Position numbers and translations under genes: made by a program
Assembly (NCBI RefSeq): GCF_013282215.1
Contig: NZ_CP048103.1
Location: 3,472,001 to 3,536,000, forward strand
DNA: 64,000 bases
Origin: Kroppenstedtia eburnea
Lineage (GTDB): Bacteria; Bacillota; Bacilli; Thermoactinomycetales; DSM-45169
Direction of reading: 5' to 3'
The notes under the pieces: generated by a model
What the model saw: only the letters and a program-made list of their open reading frames with translations
Database searches by the model: none
What the model was told of the DNA's origin: nothing
Part shown: positions 1 to 11,575 of the stretch, piece by piece
How the letters are laid out: the number at the start of each line of letters is the position of its first letter
Numbering within the stretch: the first letter of the stretch is position 1

Positions 1-1
1 T

Positions 2-1198
2 TTCGTATCCCCTGTCAATATGATCCACACCGGTGATCTCCGTCACTCCGGCGGCTGCCAGGCCTGCCACCACAAGAGCGGCTCCTCCTCTGAGATCCGT
101 CGCCCGGACGGTCGCTCCATGCAGAGGTGAGCCTCCCCGGATCAGTGCCGACCGCCCTTCCACCCGAATATCGGCTCCCATTCGATACAGCTCATCCACA
201 TGCTTAAACCGGGAAACATAGATGTTATCCGTCACCAGACTCGTCCCTTCCGCCTGAGTGAGCAAGGAAGTGAAGGGTTGTTGCAAATCCGTGGGAAAGC
301 CGGGATAGGGGAGGGTTTTGATATCCACCGCCCGATACGTTTCCCTCCCGATCACCCGGAGCGACTCATCCGACTCCTTGACGGAGAACCCCATCTCTCT
401 CAGTTTTGCCGACAATGGCTCCAGATGGAGAGGGATCACATTCTCCACCGTCACATCTCCCACAGTGGCCGCTGCAACAATCATATAGGTGCCTGCCTCG
501 ATCCGGTCGGGGATGATGGAGTGGCGGCAACCCTGCAGAGAATGTTTCCCCCGGATCCGGATCACATCGGTGCCGGCCCCCTGGATCCGGGCCCCCATGG
601 AGGAGAGAAGAGTGGCCACATCGATGATCTCCGGTTCTTTGGCTGCATTTTCGATCACGGTGACACCCTCCGCCCGGGAAGCCGCCAACATGATATTGAT
701 GGTTGCCCCCACGCTCATCACATCGAGATAGACTCTCGCCCCTTTCAGACGGGAAGCGGTCAGATGGAGTGAACCATCCTTGTAAACCACCTGGGCTCCC
801 AACGCTTCAAACCCCTTGATATGCTGATCGATGGGACGGGGGCCGAGATTACAGCCTCCGGGGAGCCCCACAACCGCCTCCCCGAACCGGCCCAGCATCG
901 CACCCATCAGATAATAGGAGGCCCGCAGTTTTTTCACGCTTGGATCGGCCATCGGCAGGTTTCTCAATTGTCGTCCGTCGATGCAAAGACGGTCTCCATC
1001 CCGGGCCACTTCCGCTCCCAAGCGACGAAGGATTCCTTCAAAGACTTGCACATCCTGAATATCGGGCAAATTCTCTATCACTGTGACCGACTCGGCAAGA
1101 ATTGTGGCGGGGATCAAAGCCAGCGCGCTGTTCTTCGCCCCGCTGACCGGCACGTGGCCGTAAAGCGGACGTCCTCCTTTGATCATCAGCTTCTCCAT
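2..1198 (-). CDS. murA: UDP-N-acetylglucosamine 1-carboxyvinyltransferase (MurA/MurZ), 3' end cut by window
   Basis: Catalyses the first committed step of peptidoglycan synthesis, transfer of enolpyruvate from PEP to UDP-GlcNAc, in the cytoplasm. The reading frame stays open from the ATG at 1198 to the window edge (399 codons), so about 25-30 C-terminal residues are missing. Visible are the Lys22-Asn23 pair (SGAKNSALA) and the loop [10 protein letters not shown] with the PEP-binding Cys116; the last readable residues ([10 protein letters not shown]) match the family's conserved C-terminal region. A GAGGGAG Shine-Dalgarno precedes the ATG. Its place next to tal-fba-spo0F-pyrG-rpoE matches the B. 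subtilis murAB (murZ) locus, so this is probably the second MurA paralogue. Confidence 0.95.
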   Translation of the reverse strand, partial: MEKLMIKGGRPLYGHVPVSGAKNSALALIPATILAESVTVIENLPDIQDVQVFEGILRRLGAEVARDGDRLCIDGRQLRNLPMADPSVKKLRASYYLMGAMLGRFGEAVVGLPGGCNLGPRPIDQHIKGFEALGAQVVYKDGSLHLTASRLKGARVYLDVMSVGATINIMLAASRAEGVTVIENAAKEPEIIDVATLLSSMGARIQGAGTDVIRIRGKHSLQGCRHSIIPDRIEAGTYMIVAAATVGDVTVENVIPLHLEPLSAKLREMGFSVKESDESLRVIGRETYRAVDIKTLPYPGFPTDLQQPFTSLLTQAEGTSLVTDNIYVSRFKHVDELYRMGADIRVEGRSALIRGGSPLHGATVRATDLRGGAALVVAGLAAAGVTEITGVDHIDRGYE

Positions 1199-1323
1199 CT
1201 TGACCCTCCCTCTCAATTGACGCCTGACCCGGGCGCACCCCTCATGAAAAGGGAAATCCGGCGGCGACAGGCCACACCCCCGCACCGCCGGAACACTGAT
1301 GATTGAGATCGTCAGTTCCTGCT

Positions 1324-1971
1324 TTATCCTTTGTTCGCTTGTTCCCAGTCTTGTTTGAACCGCTCGATCCCTTGATCGGTCAGGGGATGTTGCAACAGTT
1401 TTTTCATGACGCCGAAGGGCAGAGTGGCGATATGGGCGCCGCTTTCCGCCGCCTGGGTGACATGAAGGGGATGGCGTACACTGGCTGCGATGATTTCTGT
1501 CCCAATCTCATGTATATCAAAGATATGAGCGATCTGTCCGATCAATTCCATCCCGTCATGGCTGATATCATCCAATCTCCCGATAAAAGGACTCACATAG
1601 GTGGCCCCGGCCCGCGCCGCCATCAAAGCCTGGTTGGCGGAAAAAACCAGGGTGACATTGGTTTGGATCCCCTCCCGGGAGAAACGGTGGACTGCTTTCA
1701 ATCCTTCAGCAGTCATCGGAACCTTGATGGTGATTTTCTCGGAAATGGCCGTGAGCGGCTCCGCCTCTTTCCACATTCCCTCGGCATCATCACTCATCAC
1801 TTCCGCACTGACGGAACCGTCGACGATCTCCACGATTTCCCGGAGGACCTCAGTGAAGTCACGGCCTGATTTGGCCACCAGACTCGGGTTGGTGGTCACT
1901 CCGGCAAGGATGCCCCATTGGTTTGCCTCACGAATCTCATCTACATGGGCGGTATCGATAAAAAATTTCAA
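1324..1971 (-). CDS. tal: Transaldolase / fructose-6-phosphate aldolase-like
   Basis: A 215-residue single-domain TIM-barrel protein of the short transaldolase/FSA family, usual length. The N-terminus [13 protein letters not shown] and the segment VTTNPSL are family signatures. Lys83 in TIKVPMT is the expected Schiff-base lysine. Probable role is transfer of dihydroxyacetone units in the non-oxidative pentose phosphate pathway; FSA-type aldolase activity cannot be excluded from sequence. It lies between fba and murA, all on the minus strand, as in B. subtilis (ywjH). Confidence 0.92.
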   Translation of the reverse strand: MKFFIDTAHVDEIREANQWGILAGVTTNPSLVAKSGRDFTEVLREIVEIVDGSVSAEVMSDDAEGMWKEAEPLTAISEKITIKVPMTAEGLKAVHRFSREGIQTNVTLVFSANQALMAARAGATYVSPFIGRLDDISHDGMELIGQIAHIFDIHEIGTEIIAASVRHPLHVTQAAESGAHIATLPFGVMKKLLQHPLTDQGIERFKQDWEQANKG

Positions 1972-2024
1972 AGCGGATCATCTCCTGTGAATATTGAACA
2001 AGGGGCCGGTTGGCTCCCCTGAAA

Positions 2025-2879
2025 TCAAGCCTTGCCGGAACTGCCGAACAGACGCATCTTGGCTTGAACCGTCGCTTGGATCGCCTCCCGGCCGGGACCC
2101 AGATATTTACGGGGATCGATCATGTCAGGTTGGCTGACCAGCAGTTCCCGAACCACCTGGGTGCAGGCGACCTGGCTTTCCGTGTTGACATTGATCTTGC
2201 CCACACCCAGTCGGATCGACTCCCGGATCGCCTGGTCGGGCACTCCGGAGCCGCCATGGAGAACGATGGGGGCATCGATGTTTTTAGCCACTTCTTCGAT
2301 AATATCAAAGTGGATCTTCGGTTCCCCTTTGTACATCCCGTGGGCGGTACCAACGGCGATCGCCATCGCGTCCACCCGGGTCTCCTCCCAGAAGCGGATC
2401 GCCTCTTCCGGTCTGGCCAGGGCGGCGTCTGCTTCATCCACCTGAACATCGTCCTCCACCCCGCCGATGGTTCCCAACTCCCCCTCGACGGATACACCTG
2501 CTGCATGGGCGGCTTTGACGATCTCCTTGGTGAGGCGGATGTTTTCCTCAAAGGGGTGATGGGATCCGTCAAACATGACAGAGGAAAAGCCGGCCTGGAT
2601 GCATTTCATCGCCACCTCAAAACTGCTGCCGTGGTCCAGGTGAAGTGCCACCGGCACGCCTGCCTCTTCGGAAGCGATCTCAGCCATAGCCACCACATAT
2701 TCAAGCCCCATATAACGCATGGCCCCTTCACTGACACCGAAAATAAAGGGGGATTTCTCCTCCTTCGCCGCAGCGGCGATGCCCTGGACAAACTCCAGGT
2801 TGTTCATATTGAACTGCCCCACCGCAAAACCTTCTTTTTTGGCGCGGGGGAGAAACTCGGTCATCGGTACCAATGACAT
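2025..2879 (-). CDS. fba: Class II fructose-1,6-bisphosphate aldolase
   Basis: Zinc-dependent cleavage and synthesis of fructose-1,6-bisphosphate in glycolysis and gluconeogenesis. The 284-residue length is normal. HLDHGSS near residues 80-86 carries the first zinc histidine and the catalytic Asp82, and LHGGSG near residue 210 carries a further zinc/phosphate-binding segment. A GAGGAGGA Shine-Dalgarno lies upstream of the ATG at 2879. It is followed at 53 bp by tal. The 5' flank (2880-3197) separates it from a repeat element and the lysine gene kce. Confidence 0.95.
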   Translation of the reverse strand: MSLVPMTEFLPRAKKEGFAVGQFNMNNLEFVQGIAAAAKEEKSPFIFGVSEGAMRYMGLEYVVAMAEIASEEAGVPVALHLDHGSSFEVAMKCIQAGFSSVMFDGSHHPFEENIRLTKEIVKAAHAAGVSVEGELGTIGGVEDDVQVDEADAALARPEEAIRFWEETRVDAMAIAVGTAHGMYKGEPKIHFDIIEEVAKNIDAPIVLHGGSGVPDQAIRESIRLGVGKINVNTESQVACTQVVRELLVSQPDMIDPRKYLGPGREAIQATVQAKMRLFGSSGKA

Positions 2880-3197
2880 ATGAAAATCCTCCTCATCTGG
2901 ATGGGTTTGTGAAAAATGAACCTCCGAACTCCCGTTATGTACCGACTGCCACTATACCGGGAGCCGCCGGCGTCGCCCGCACAAGGCGGGGCGAAACCAT
3001 CGCCAATCCCGAATCGGGAGGGTGTTCATCGGTATTTTAACATAAAACACCTGTCGGTACCTGACCCGGCATCCAGTTCCGATGACCGTCCCTGTGCTAA
3101 AACCGGAACGCCGCCCGGTCCACCCGACTGAAGGATTGGGAATCCCGCTCAGTCGCCGGACCGGTTCAGCGATGGAAACGGCCGCTTGGTGTCGTCC
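2880..3197. other. Intergenic region upstream of fba
   Basis: 318 bp without a convincing gene. It must hold the fba promoter on the minus strand; an AT-rich stretch near 3035-3045 reads GTTAAAAT on the minus strand and could serve as a -10, but no good -35 is visible. A GC-rich imperfect palindrome lies around 2960-3020. Nothing else is recognised. Confidence 0.4.
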
Positions 3198-3435
3198 CTA
3201 GAAGCGTTGTGATTTATGCGTTCATGGCCGGTCGGGATTGGGTTTCACATCTCGTTCCGTTGTTCTTGCGAGCCAAAGTCACTCCATGTGAAACCCAACC
3301 CTCCCATAGCGAGACCGGGAACGGAGTGACCTGGCGAGACTTGTGCTGGCGAGTGCATAGCGAGACCGGGAACGAAGTGACTTTAGCGAGACTTGTGCCC
3401 TATGGGTATGAATGGCTCTTTCACAATGCTTCTAG
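3198..3435 (+). repeat. MITE-like element, type 1, long form (copy 1)
   Basis: 238 bp bounded by CTAGAAGCGTTGTGA on the left and TCACAATGCTTCTAG on the right (terminal inverted repeats with CTAG at both tips). Inside are an inverted repeat GGGTTTCACAT / ATGTGAAACCC with a ~35-nt loop, then two tandem ~51-bp units beginning AGCGAGACCGGGAACG and ending with CCCTATGGGTATGAATGG. No open reading frame. It lies between fba and kce. Confidence 0.9.
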
Positions 3436-3454
3436 GCCCTGCAAGCGTTGTGAT

Positions 3455-3588
3455 TAGGGTGTGTCTGACAAAGCCATAGCTGGGGCCGGCACCTCCGATG
3501 TTTTCACCACGCTTCCAGGGGGTGGCTTGCTTTGAGGCACCGGGTGGTGCTTATTTCCTTCAGCACTTGAATTGACCTGCTACACCCC
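3455..3588 (+). repeat. Remnant of a second element type (type 2)
   Basis: Begins TAGGGTGTGTCTGAC and contains the segment GATGTTTTCACCACGCTTCC followed by a GGGGGTGGCTTGCTTTGAGG stretch and a degenerate right end CTTGAATTGACCTGCTACAC. The same right-hand sequence recurs at 49115-49203 and 51640-51713, where it ends in CCAGACAYRCCCTA, the inverse of the left end here. It stands immediately after type 1 copy 1, with a loose GCAAGCGTTGTGATT fragment between. The rest of the gap to kce (3589-3707) shows nothing recognisable. Confidence 0.6.
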
Positions 3589-3707
3589 AGAGCGTTCTTG
3601 AACGTTTTTTTCACAACGGTTGTCCCCCGGAAGCTGTTTTTCCAGTGTTCCCCTCCTCTTTTACCCGATTTTTCACCAAAATATGAGGGTTCCCCGCCGC
3701 AAACCAG

Positions 3708-4523
3708 CTACTCCTCCCCCAGTCCCAACAACCGCCGGGCCTCATCCGGTGTGGCCACCTCCCGCTCCAGTTCCGTGGCGAGCCGCTTCACCCGGGCCAC
3801 CAGTTGGGCATTGGTGGCCAACTCCCCTTTGCGGTAATAGATGTTGTCCTCCAAACCGACCCGGACATGCCCTCCCAGGGTGATGCCGAGGGCGGCCATC
3901 GGCAGCTGATGTCTGCCGATCCCCGCCACCGTCCAGGTGGCACCTGCGGGCAGCTGATCGATCAAGAGCAGGAGATGGCGGGCCGTCGCGGGCATCCCGC
4001 CGGGAACCCCCATCACAAAGTCAAAGTGGAGGTGGCCGGTGACCCATCCGTCACGAACCAATCTCAGGGCGGTTCCAACCATCCCTGTATCGAAAATCTC
4101 AAACTCCGGCCGCACCCCGTACTGCTTCATCGTCTCCGCAAAGCGGCGGATCTCCGCGGGGGGATTCATAAACACTTCCGTCCCGAAATTGACTGTGCCC
4201 GTGGTCAAGGTTGCCATTTCCGGTCCCAGAGAGACCGGTTGCAACCTCTCTTCCGCCGACATTCCGACGGCTCCCCCGGTGGATACCTGGATGATGATGG
4301 GACAGCGCTTCCGGATCTCCCCGATCGCCGCCTCGTACAACTCCCGGCTTTGACTGGGCCGACCCGCTTCATCCCGGACATGGATGTGGGCGATGGCTGC
4401 CCCCGCCTCCCATGCAAGGGCGGCCGCCTCTCCGATCTCTTCCGGGGTGACCGGAAGGTGGGGAGTCTCTTCCCGGGTCACCTCAGCTCCGACCAAGGCG
4501 GCGGTGATGATCAATTTTTCCAT
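3708..4523 (-). CDS. kce: 3-keto-5-aminohexanoate cleavage enzyme (BKACE family)
   Basis: Condenses 3-keto-5-aminohexanoate with acetyl-CoA to give acetoacetate and 3-aminobutyryl-CoA, the fourth step of lysine fermentation. The 271-residue TIM barrel shows the zinc histidines His46 and His48 in IAHIHVRD, at the positions known for characterised Kce, and a Glu at 225 in GLEDNIYY as the probable third ligand. Other BKACE members act on different beta-keto acids; the kal gene 19 bp upstream and the kdd-kam operon 20 kb away favour the lysine substrate. It appears to be last in a spo0F-kal-kce transcript. Confidence 0.87.
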   Translation of the reverse strand: MEKLIITAALVGAEVTREETPHLPVTPEEIGEAAALAWEAGAAIAHIHVRDEAGRPSQSRELYEAAIGEIRKRCPIIIQVSTGGAVGMSAEERLQPVSLGPEMATLTTGTVNFGTEVFMNPPAEIRRFAETMKQYGVRPEFEIFDTGMVGTALRLVRDGWVTGHLHFDFVMGVPGGMPATARHLLLLIDQLPAGATWTVAGIGRHQLPMAALGITLGGHVRVGLEDNIYYRKGELATNAQLVARVKRLATELEREVATPDEARRLLGLGEE

Positions 4524-4542
4524 AAGTCCACCCCCTCCCGGA

Positions 4543-4938
4543 CTATTTTTTCAGACGTTGCTTATCCACGGGAACCACACAGGTTCCCGTCGCCCGGGCC
4601 ACCAGCAGAGGTTCCTCCAGCACGCGGGCGGCGGAGGGATTGGCAGGGTCGATCTGGGCTTCGATCACTTTGTGAGCGGCGAAGCTCATCCCCCGGGATG
4701 TCTTCCCCTTCCTTGTGATCTTGCCGGTGGCCTCGATATAATCCCCTGCGTGCACCGGCGCTGTGAACTCCACTGAATCATAAGCCACAAACAGGCCCTC
4801 ATCCCCGTCCAGACGGATCAGGAGCTCCGTCGCTACATCGCCGAACAGGGACATCATTCTGGCACCGTCCACCAGATCCCCTCCATAATGAGCATCGGAC
4901 TGACTCATGCGCAAACGGATCTTCACTTCTTCCGACAT
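4543..4938 (-). CDS. kal: 3-aminobutyryl-CoA ammonia-lyase (hotdog fold)
   Basis: Removes ammonia from L-3-aminobutyryl-CoA to give crotonyl-CoA, the step after Kce in lysine fermentation. It is a 131-residue single hotdog domain, normal for Kal; [10 protein letters not shown] and the segment [14 protein letters not shown] are typical of hotdog acyl-CoA enzymes. Start ATG at 4938 follows GGGGGGAAG. It lies only 28 bp downstream of the spo0F stop with no terminator between, so it is probably read through from spo0F. A generic hotdog thioesterase is the alternative, made unlikely by the adjacent kce. Confidence 0.83.
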   Translation of the reverse strand: MSEEVKIRLRMSQSDAHYGGDLVDGARMMSLFGDVATELLIRLDGDEGLFVAYDSVEFTAPVHAGDYIEATGKITRKGKTSRGMSFAAHKVIEAQIDPANPSAARVLEEPLLVARATGTCVVPVDKQRLKK

Positions 4939-4966
4939 CTTTTCTTCCCCCCGTTTTGTTGGTTCT

Positions 4967-5341
4967 TCACTCTGTATGTGTGAGCTGACGAATCACTTCC
5001 GTCCGCAATTCCATCACGTCAAAAGGTTTCGTAAAGTGGGCTCGGGCCCCCAATTTGGTTGCCTCCTCCACCATATCCAATTCCCCGTAGGCTGTCATCA
5101 TGATCACGATGGCGTCCGTTTGCTCTTTTTTCAGTTGTCGGAGCAGCTCGAGACCGTCCATTCCCGGCATTTTCATGTCCAACAAAATCAAATCCGGCTT
5201 CTCCTTCCGGATGATCTCCAGCGCCAGTTTCCCATTGGCCGCCTGGAAAATGTTGATCCCCTCCCGGGAAAACACCTCCGTTAAAAGAATGCGAATCCCG
5301 TACTGATCATCGACAACCAGGACTTTTTTGTCTGAAAGCAT
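4967..5341 (-). CDS. spo0F: Sporulation phosphorelay response regulator Spo0F
   Basis: Single receiver domain that carries phosphate from sporulation kinases to Spo0B and on to Spo0A. The 124 residues have the Asp10-Asp11 acidic pocket, phospho-acceptor Asp55 in LLLDMKMPG, Thr/Ser position MMTAYG and Lys105 in FTKPF. The ATG at 5341 is chosen because GGAGGG lies 7 nt upstream; an in-frame ATG at 5386 lacks a site and adds 15 atypical residues. A type 1 repeat sits 107 bp upstream. No clear sigma-A or sigma-H promoter was recognised in that gap. The kal-kce pair follows at 28 bp. Confidence 0.95.
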   Translation of the reverse strand: MLSDKKVLVVDDQYGIRILLTEVFSREGINIFQAANGKLALEIIRKEKPDLILLDMKMPGMDGLELLRQLKKEQTDAIVIMMTAYGELDMVEEATKLGARAHFTKPFDVMELRTEVIRQLTHTE

Positions 5342-5447
5342 ACTTTTCCCTCCTCGTGAAACCCGATTGGCATGTACAGGAAGCATCCATCCTCAACCCG
5401 GTTGGCTTTTTCGATCTATGTATCCGGTATCAACTTTTGGGAGCTGA

Positions 5448-5689
5448 CTAGAAGCGTTGTGATTTATGCGTTCATGGACGGTCGGGATTGGGTTTCACAT
5501 TGCGTTCCGTTGTTCTTACGAGCCAAAGTCACTCCATGTGAAACCCAACCCTCCCTGCATAGCGAGACCGGGAACGGAGTGACCTAGGCGAGACTTGTAC
5601 TGGTGAGTGCATAGCGAGACCAGGTGCGAAAGCACCCTGGCGAGACTTGTGCCCTATGGGTATGAAGGGCTTTTTCACAATGCTTCTAG
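5448..5689 (+). repeat. MITE-like element, type 1, long form (copy 2)
   Basis: 242 bp bounded by CTAGAAGCGTTGTGATTTA and TTTTTCACAATGCTTCTAG. The inner hairpin arms GGGTTTCACAT / ATGTGAAACCC and the two tandem AGCGAGACC units are all present, with the second unit varied (GGTGCGAAAGCACCCTGG instead of GGGAACGGAGTGACCTGG, which itself adds a small GGTGC/GCACC palindrome). It separates the spo0F start from the pyrG 3' end. Confidence 0.9.
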
Positions 5690-5831
5690 TGTCGGCGAGG
5701 AGAAAGTGGGTTCTTTTTTATATTCACAACCTGATGTCGCTTTTCCTCCTATTCAAGGCCGAAAAAGCTGTAAGGAGAGGATGCGACTCCTCTTCCATCC
5801 CCGTTTTCATCAACTTCCTGAACAAAAGCAT

Positions 5832-5857
5832 AAAAAAAAGCGCGCCGGAGGGCGCGG
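5832..5857 (-). terminator. Rho-independent terminator of pyrG
   Basis: On the minus strand, CGCGCC-CTCC-GGCGCG is followed by a run of eight T, 35 bp after the pyrG stop codon. Confidence 0.85.
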
Positions 5858-5891
5858 TGAAAAGATGGGATTTTGTCCTGATTCGGCCCGG

Positions 5892-7523
<1,632 letters not shown>

Positions 7524-7551
7524 TTATCGTTCCCAGAATACTTCCAGACAT

Positions 7552-7586
7552 TAAAAAAAGCGCCTCCCTATGGTCAGGGGGCACCT
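7552..7586 (-). terminator. Leader terminator (attenuator) of pyrG
   Basis: On the minus strand a hairpin GUGCCCCCU...AGGGAGGCGC is followed by a run of seven T, about 45 nt before the pyrG ATG and about 70 nt after the predicted transcription start. The ascending arm holds CCCCC, which can pair with extra G residues added at a GGGC transcript start. This is the arrangement known for pyrG control by CTP in Gram-positive bacteria. Confidence 0.75.
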
Positions 7587-7654
7587 TTACGCGCAAAAGG
7601 CTTATTCAGCGGCAACGGCCGCCATGCTGTAAAAGTGAAAAACAAAATTTAGCC

Positions 7655-7691
7655 CATATGTTACTTTACTGCCGGGATCCCGCTTTGTCAA
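7655..7691 (-). promoter_or_regulatory. pyrG promoter with GGGC initiation site
   Basis: Minus strand: -35 TTGACA (7691-7686), 17-bp spacer, -10 TAAAGT (7668-7663), 7 bp, then GGGC starting at 7655. The -35 overlaps the rpoE stop codon. The GGGC start is the signature of reiterative G addition when CTP is low. Confidence 0.8.
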
Positions 7692-8131
7692 GATCCCTCT
7701 TCTTCCTCTTCCGGGGTTTCATCATCAAACTCCCCGTCGTCAAAGTCCCCGTCAAAATCCTCATCCCCGTCGGGATCCATCTCTTCCAGGTCCGGCTCCT
7801 CCTCATCAAACAGATCCTCTTCCAGTTCGTCGACATCCTCTTTGACATTCTGGGCAACGGCGGAGTCGGTGGCCTGTTCCGTGGGATACCACTGTTTCAG
7901 TCCCCACAGGCTTTTGCCGACACAGATGAAACGGCCATCAATATTGATCTCCGTATACAGCTGGGCGATCAGCCGTTGGGTCTCCTCCTCCGAAAACCCC
8001 TTCAACCCGGCAATCTCCCCCATGATTTCCCGATATAACAGCGGTTCACCTTTTTCATGCAATATATGATAAGCGATGTCGACCATGGCGGTCTCCCGGA
8101 TGTCTTCTTCATTCAACTCTGCCAGGTTCAT
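7688..8131 (-). CDS. rpoE: RNA polymerase delta subunit
   Basis: Gram-positive RNA polymerase accessory subunit that promotes enzyme recycling. 147 residues: a folded N-terminal winged-helix domain (MNLAELNEEDIRETAMVD to about residue 90) and a highly acidic disordered tail rich in Asp and Glu with few other residues (about 100-147). Start ATG at 8131 sits in GTGAGGGATG. A good promoter lies ~70 bp upstream. The stop overlaps the -35 of pyrG. Confidence 0.95.
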   Translation of the reverse strand: MNLAELNEEDIRETAMVDIAYHILHEKGEPLLYREIMGEIAGLKGFSEEETQRLIAQLYTEINIDGRFICVGKSLWGLKQWYPTEQATDSAVAQNVKEDVDELEEDLFDEEEPDLEEMDPDGDEDFDGDFDDGEFDDETPEEEEEGS

Positions 8132-8197
8132 CCCTCACGCACTTCCTTCCTGTGAAAAGTCTGGGGATCTCCGCAAACTCTAGTTTACCGTATGTCT

Positions 8198-8225
8198 ATT
8201 TTAACCAAAACCTTGACGAAGTCAA
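8198..8225 (-). promoter_or_regulatory. rpoE sigma-A promoter
   Basis: Minus strand -35 TTGACT (8225-8220), 16-bp spacer, -10 TAAAAT (8203-8198), giving a leader of about 60 nt before the rpoE ATG. Confidence 0.65.
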
Positions 8226-8266
8226 CTGATGGGGGAGGTCCCCGTCGGATTCCCCGTGCCGGTAAT

Positions 8267-8291
8267 AAAAAAAGCCGGCCCGCCGGCCGGC
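8267..8291 (-). terminator. Terminator of the thl-hbd-acd-meaB-tetR-icmF operon
   Basis: On the minus strand GCCGGCC-GGCG-GGCCGGC is followed by seven T, 22 bp after the icmF stop. Confidence 0.88.
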
Positions 8292-8313
8292 AAGGAGTGG
8301 ATGTTGGTTCAGG

Positions 8314-11300
8314 TTACATATTGCGCCGGTATTCACCGCCGACTGCAAACAAGGCATCTGTGATCTGTCCCAGACTGGCATGCCGAACGGTATGCATCAG
8401 TTCCGCAAACAGATTGCCATTCTCCCGGGCTGTCTGCTTCAGTCGGTGGAGGGCCGCTTTCGCCTCTTCCCGATGAGCCTCCTGGAATTTGCGCAGGTTT
8501 TGGATCTGGGCCTGTTTTTCTTCGGGGGTGGCCCGGGTCAGCTCCACTTCCGGTTCCGTCTCTTCCCCTTCTTTGAGGAAAGTGTTCACCCCGATGATCG
8601 GCAGTTCCCCGGAGTGTTTCTTGGTCTCGTAATAGAGGGACTCCTCCTGGATCTTACCCCGTTGATACTGGGTTTCCATCGCCCCGAGGACGCCTCCCCG
8701 ATCGCTGATCCGGTCAAATTCCGACAATACCGCCTCTTCCACCAGATCCGTCAGCTCCTCGATGATGAAGGAACCTTGCAGCGGGTTTTCGTTCTTGGCG
8801 AGACCCAGCTCCTTGGTGATGATCATCTGGATGGCCATGGCCCGTCGCACCGATTCCTCCGTCGGCGTCGTGATCGCTTCATCATAAGCGTTGGTGTGGA
8901 GGGAATTGCACTGGTCATAGATGGCCATCAAAGCCTGGAGCGTGGTCCGGATATCATTGAAGTCGATTTCCTGAGCGTGCAGGCTGCGGCCGGAAGTTTG
9001 GATGTGATATTTCAACTTTTGGCTCCGTTCACCGGCTCCATACAGCTTTTTCATCACCACCGCCCAGATGCGGCGGGCCACCCGGCCGATCACGGAATAC
9101 TCCGCATCCAGCCCGTTGCTGAAAAAGAAGGAGAGGTTGGGGGCAAATTGATCGATGTCCATGCCCCGGGAGAGATAATACTCCACATAGGTGAAGGCGT
9201 TGGCCAGGGTGAAGGCCAGCTGGGAGATGGGATTGGCTCCCGCCTCGGCGATGTGATAGCCGCTGATGCTGACCGAATAATAGTTGCGCACCCGGTTGGC
9301 AATAAAGTATTCCTGGATGTCCCCCATCATTTTCAGAGCAAACTCGGTGGAGAAGATACAGGTGTTTTGTCCTTGGTCTTCTTTCAGGATATCCGCCTGC
9401 ACCGTACCCCGGACTGTGGACAGGGCCCGGGCCCGGATCTCCTCCTGTTCTTCCGGTTCGGGGTCCCTCCCCTTCTGTTCCCGGAACTTGTCGATCTGCT
9501 GATCGATGGCCGTATTGAGGAACATGGCGAGAAGGATCGGGGCAGGTCCGTTGATCGTCATGGAAACACTGGTGTTGGGAGCACACAGGTCAAAACCGGC
9601 ATACAGCTTTTTCATATCCTCCAGAGTGCAGACACTGACCCCGCTCTCCCCGATCTTGCCATAGATATCCGGCCGTTCATCGGGGTCCCGTCCATACAGT
9701 GTCACCGAATCAAAGGCCGTGGACAACCGCTTGGCCGGCTCCCCTTCGGAAAGGTAGTGGAAGCGGCGGTTGGTCCGCTCCGGGGTCCCTTCGCCGGCAA
9801 ACATCCGCTTGGGATCTTCGTCCGCCCGTTTGAAGGGGAAGACTCCCGCGGTGAAGGGGAATCGTCCCGGTACGTTCTCCAGCATCCCCCACCGCACCAG
9901 CTCGCCCCGGTCCTCAAACCTGGGCAGGGACACTTTGGGAATGCGGGTTCCGGACAAGGTTTCCGTGTACAGAGGCGTGCGGATCTCCCGCTCCCGGATG
10001 GTCACTTTATACTCATCCTGCCGATAGGCTTCCTTCAGCTTGGGCCACTCTGCGAGGAAACGTTTCGTGTCGGGGTCCATCCGGGCTTCCACTTCCCCTT
10101 TGACCCGCTGCAATCTCTCCGAAACTCCCTCCTCCGCCTCGCCGTACTCCGTAAGGGTTTCCAGGCTCCCCTCCAACTGATGGGACTTCCGTGCCAACCG
10201 GCTCTGCTCTTCCACATGCTGCCGGTATTTGCGGACGGTGTTGGATATGTCCCGCAGGTAATGACTTCGTTCCGGCGGGATGATGTGGCCGTCTCCCTGC
10301 TGATCTGCGCCCGGCTCCCAACCGGACTTCCAATCCAAGGACATCTTCTCCCTCAACCGATCCATCAGCTCCCGGTAAAACCGGTTGGTGCCGGGATCGT
10401 TGAACCGGCTGGCCATCGTACCATAGACGGGAATCTCCTCGTCAGGGGCATCAAAGAGTCCATGGTTGCGCCGATACTGTTTTTTCACGTCCCGCAGAGC
10501 GTCTTTGGAGCCTTTGCGGTCAAATTTGTTGATCACGACCAAATCGGCGTAATCCAGCATCTCGATCTTCTCCAGTTGGGAGGGGGCCCCGAATTCCGAG
10601 GTCATCACATAGACGGACAGGTCGCTGACATCGACCACATCGGCATCCCCCTGACCGATTCCGCTGGTCTCCAGAATAATGAGGTCAAAGCCGGATCGTT
10701 TCAAAACAGTCAGAGCTTCTTGTGTGGCTCCGGAGAGCTCCGAGCGGTTTTTCCGGGTGGCCAGACTCCGCATGTATACCCGGGGATGGTGTACGGAATT
10801 CATGCGGATCCGATCCCCGAGAAGCCCTCCGCCGGTTTTCTGCTTGGAGGGGTCGATGGACAGGACCGCCACTTTTTTATCCGGGAAGTCCGCCAGGAAC
10901 CGCCGCACCAGCTCATCGGTCAAGGAGCTCTTACCGGCACCGCCGGTGCCGGTGAGGCCGACCACGGGCACTCGCTGTTCAAAAGCTTCTCCTTTCCCGG
11001 GGGTGGATTGCCGCTGCCCGGAAGTGTTTCCATCGGATGTCTCCAACACATCCCGCTCAGCCAGAGTGATCAGGCGAGCCACCGCCCGGTGATCCCCCTT
11101 CTCTGCGGCCTCCCGCTCCCAGGACTCCCGTTCCACTGTGGGAAAATCACAGGCTTTGATCATATGGTTGATGATCCCCTGCAATCCCAGGTTTCGCCCG
11201 TCTTCCGGAGAAAACACTTTGACCACGCCGTAAGCTTCCAATTCGCGGATTTCCCGGGGAACGATCACCCCGCCTCCTCCTGCGAACACCCGGATGTGAT

Positions 11301-11574
11301 CGGCGCCTTTTTCCTTGAGTCGGTCGATCATATATTTGAAGAATTCCATGTGCCCCCCCTGATAGGAGGAGACGGCAATCCCCTGAACATCTTCCTGGAT
11401 GGCGGCATCGACAATCAGGTCGACGGACCGGTCGTGCCCCAGATGAATCACTTCCGCACCGCTCGCCTGCAGCAGCCTGCGGAACATATTGATCGCGGCA
11501 TCATGGCCGTCAAAGAGACTGGCCGCTGTCACAAACCGGACGGGATTTCGCGGTCGATACACCTCTGTTGACAT
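8314..11574 (-). CDS. icmF: Fused isobutyryl-CoA mutase IcmF
   Basis: Cobalamin-dependent isomerisation of isobutyryl-CoA and butyryl-CoA with a built-in G-protein chaperone. The 1086 residues contain, in order: a B12-binding domain with the lower-ligand His24 in DGHDAA and later GGGGVI; a MeaI-type GTPase domain (Walker [13 protein letters not shown], near residue 210); and a C-terminal mutase catalytic barrel with SMTINGPAP and [18 protein letters not shown]. Only 1 bp separates its ATG from the tetR stop (AAGTGACATG), so translation is probably coupled. In this operon it links branched and straight C4 acyl-CoA metabolism. Confidence 0.95.
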   Translation of the reverse strand: MSTEVYRPRNPVRFVTAASLFDGHDAAINMFRRLLQASGAEVIHLGHDRSVDLIVDAAIQEDVQGIAVSSYQGGHMEFFKYMIDRLKEKGADHIRVFAGGGGVIVPREIRELEAYGVVKVFSPEDGRNLGLQGIINHMIKACDFPTVERESWEREAAEKGDHRAVARLITLAERDVLETSDGNTSGQRQSTPGKGEAFEQRVPVVGLTGTGGAGKSSLTDELVRRFLADFPDKKVAVLSIDPSKQKTGGGLLGDRIRMNSVHHPRVYMRSLATRKNRSELSGATQEALTVLKRSGFDLIILETSGIGQGDADVVDVSDLSVYVMTSEFGAPSQLEKIEMLDYADLVVINKFDRKGSKDALRDVKKQYRRNHGLFDAPDEEIPVYGTMASRFNDPGTNRFYRELMDRLREKMSLDWKSGWEPGADQQGDGHIIPPERSHYLRDISNTVRKYRQHVEEQSRLARKSHQLEGSLETLTEYGEAEEGVSERLQRVKGEVEARMDPDTKRFLAEWPKLKEAYRQDEYKVTIREREIRTPLYTETLSGTRIPKVSLPRFEDRGELVRWGMLENVPGRFPFTAGVFPFKRADEDPKRMFAGEGTPERTNRRFHYLSEGEPAKRLSTAFDSVTLYGRDPDERPDIYGKIGESGVSVCTLEDMKKLYAGFDLCAPNTSVSMTINGPAPILLAMFLNTAIDQQIDKFREQKGRDPEPEEQEEIRARALSTVRGTVQADILKEDQGQNTCIFSTEFALKMMGDIQEYFIANRVRNYYSVSISGYHIAEAGANPISQLAFTLANAFTYVEYYLSRGMDIDQFAPNLSFFFSNGLDAEYSVIGRVARRIWAVVMKKLYGAGERSQKLKYHIQTSGRSLHAQEIDFNDIRTTLQALMAIYDQCNSLHTNAYDEAITTPTEESVRRAMAIQMIITKELGLAKNENPLQGSFIIEELTDLVEEAVLSEFDRISDRGGVLGAMETQYQRGKIQEESLYYETKKHSGELPIIGVNTFLKEGEETEPEVELTRATPEEKQAQIQNLRKFQEAHREEAKAALHRLKQTARENGNLFAELMHTVRHASLGQITDALFAVGGEYRRNM

Positions 11575-11575
11575 G

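Noticed and set aside
3198-3435. The repeated units as a CRISPR array
   Set aside because: Only two tandem units per copy, the intervening sequence is constant rather than unique, and no cas genes are present.
3209-3457. Short frames inside the repeat elements (also 5372-5587, 32680-33225, 34370-34759, 51489-51695)
   Set aside because: They follow the tandem units of the elements, are not conserved in frame between copies, and lack start signals.
8380-11571. A very long plus-strand open frame (1063 codons) opposite icmF
   Set aside because: It is the antisense shadow of icmF in a GC-rich gene; the product is His/Pro/Gly-rich with no domain, and there is no ribosome site. The same holds for long frames opposite fadF (20225-21838), argS (41464-43287), walK (55558-57204 minus) and the kinase (49186-50703).
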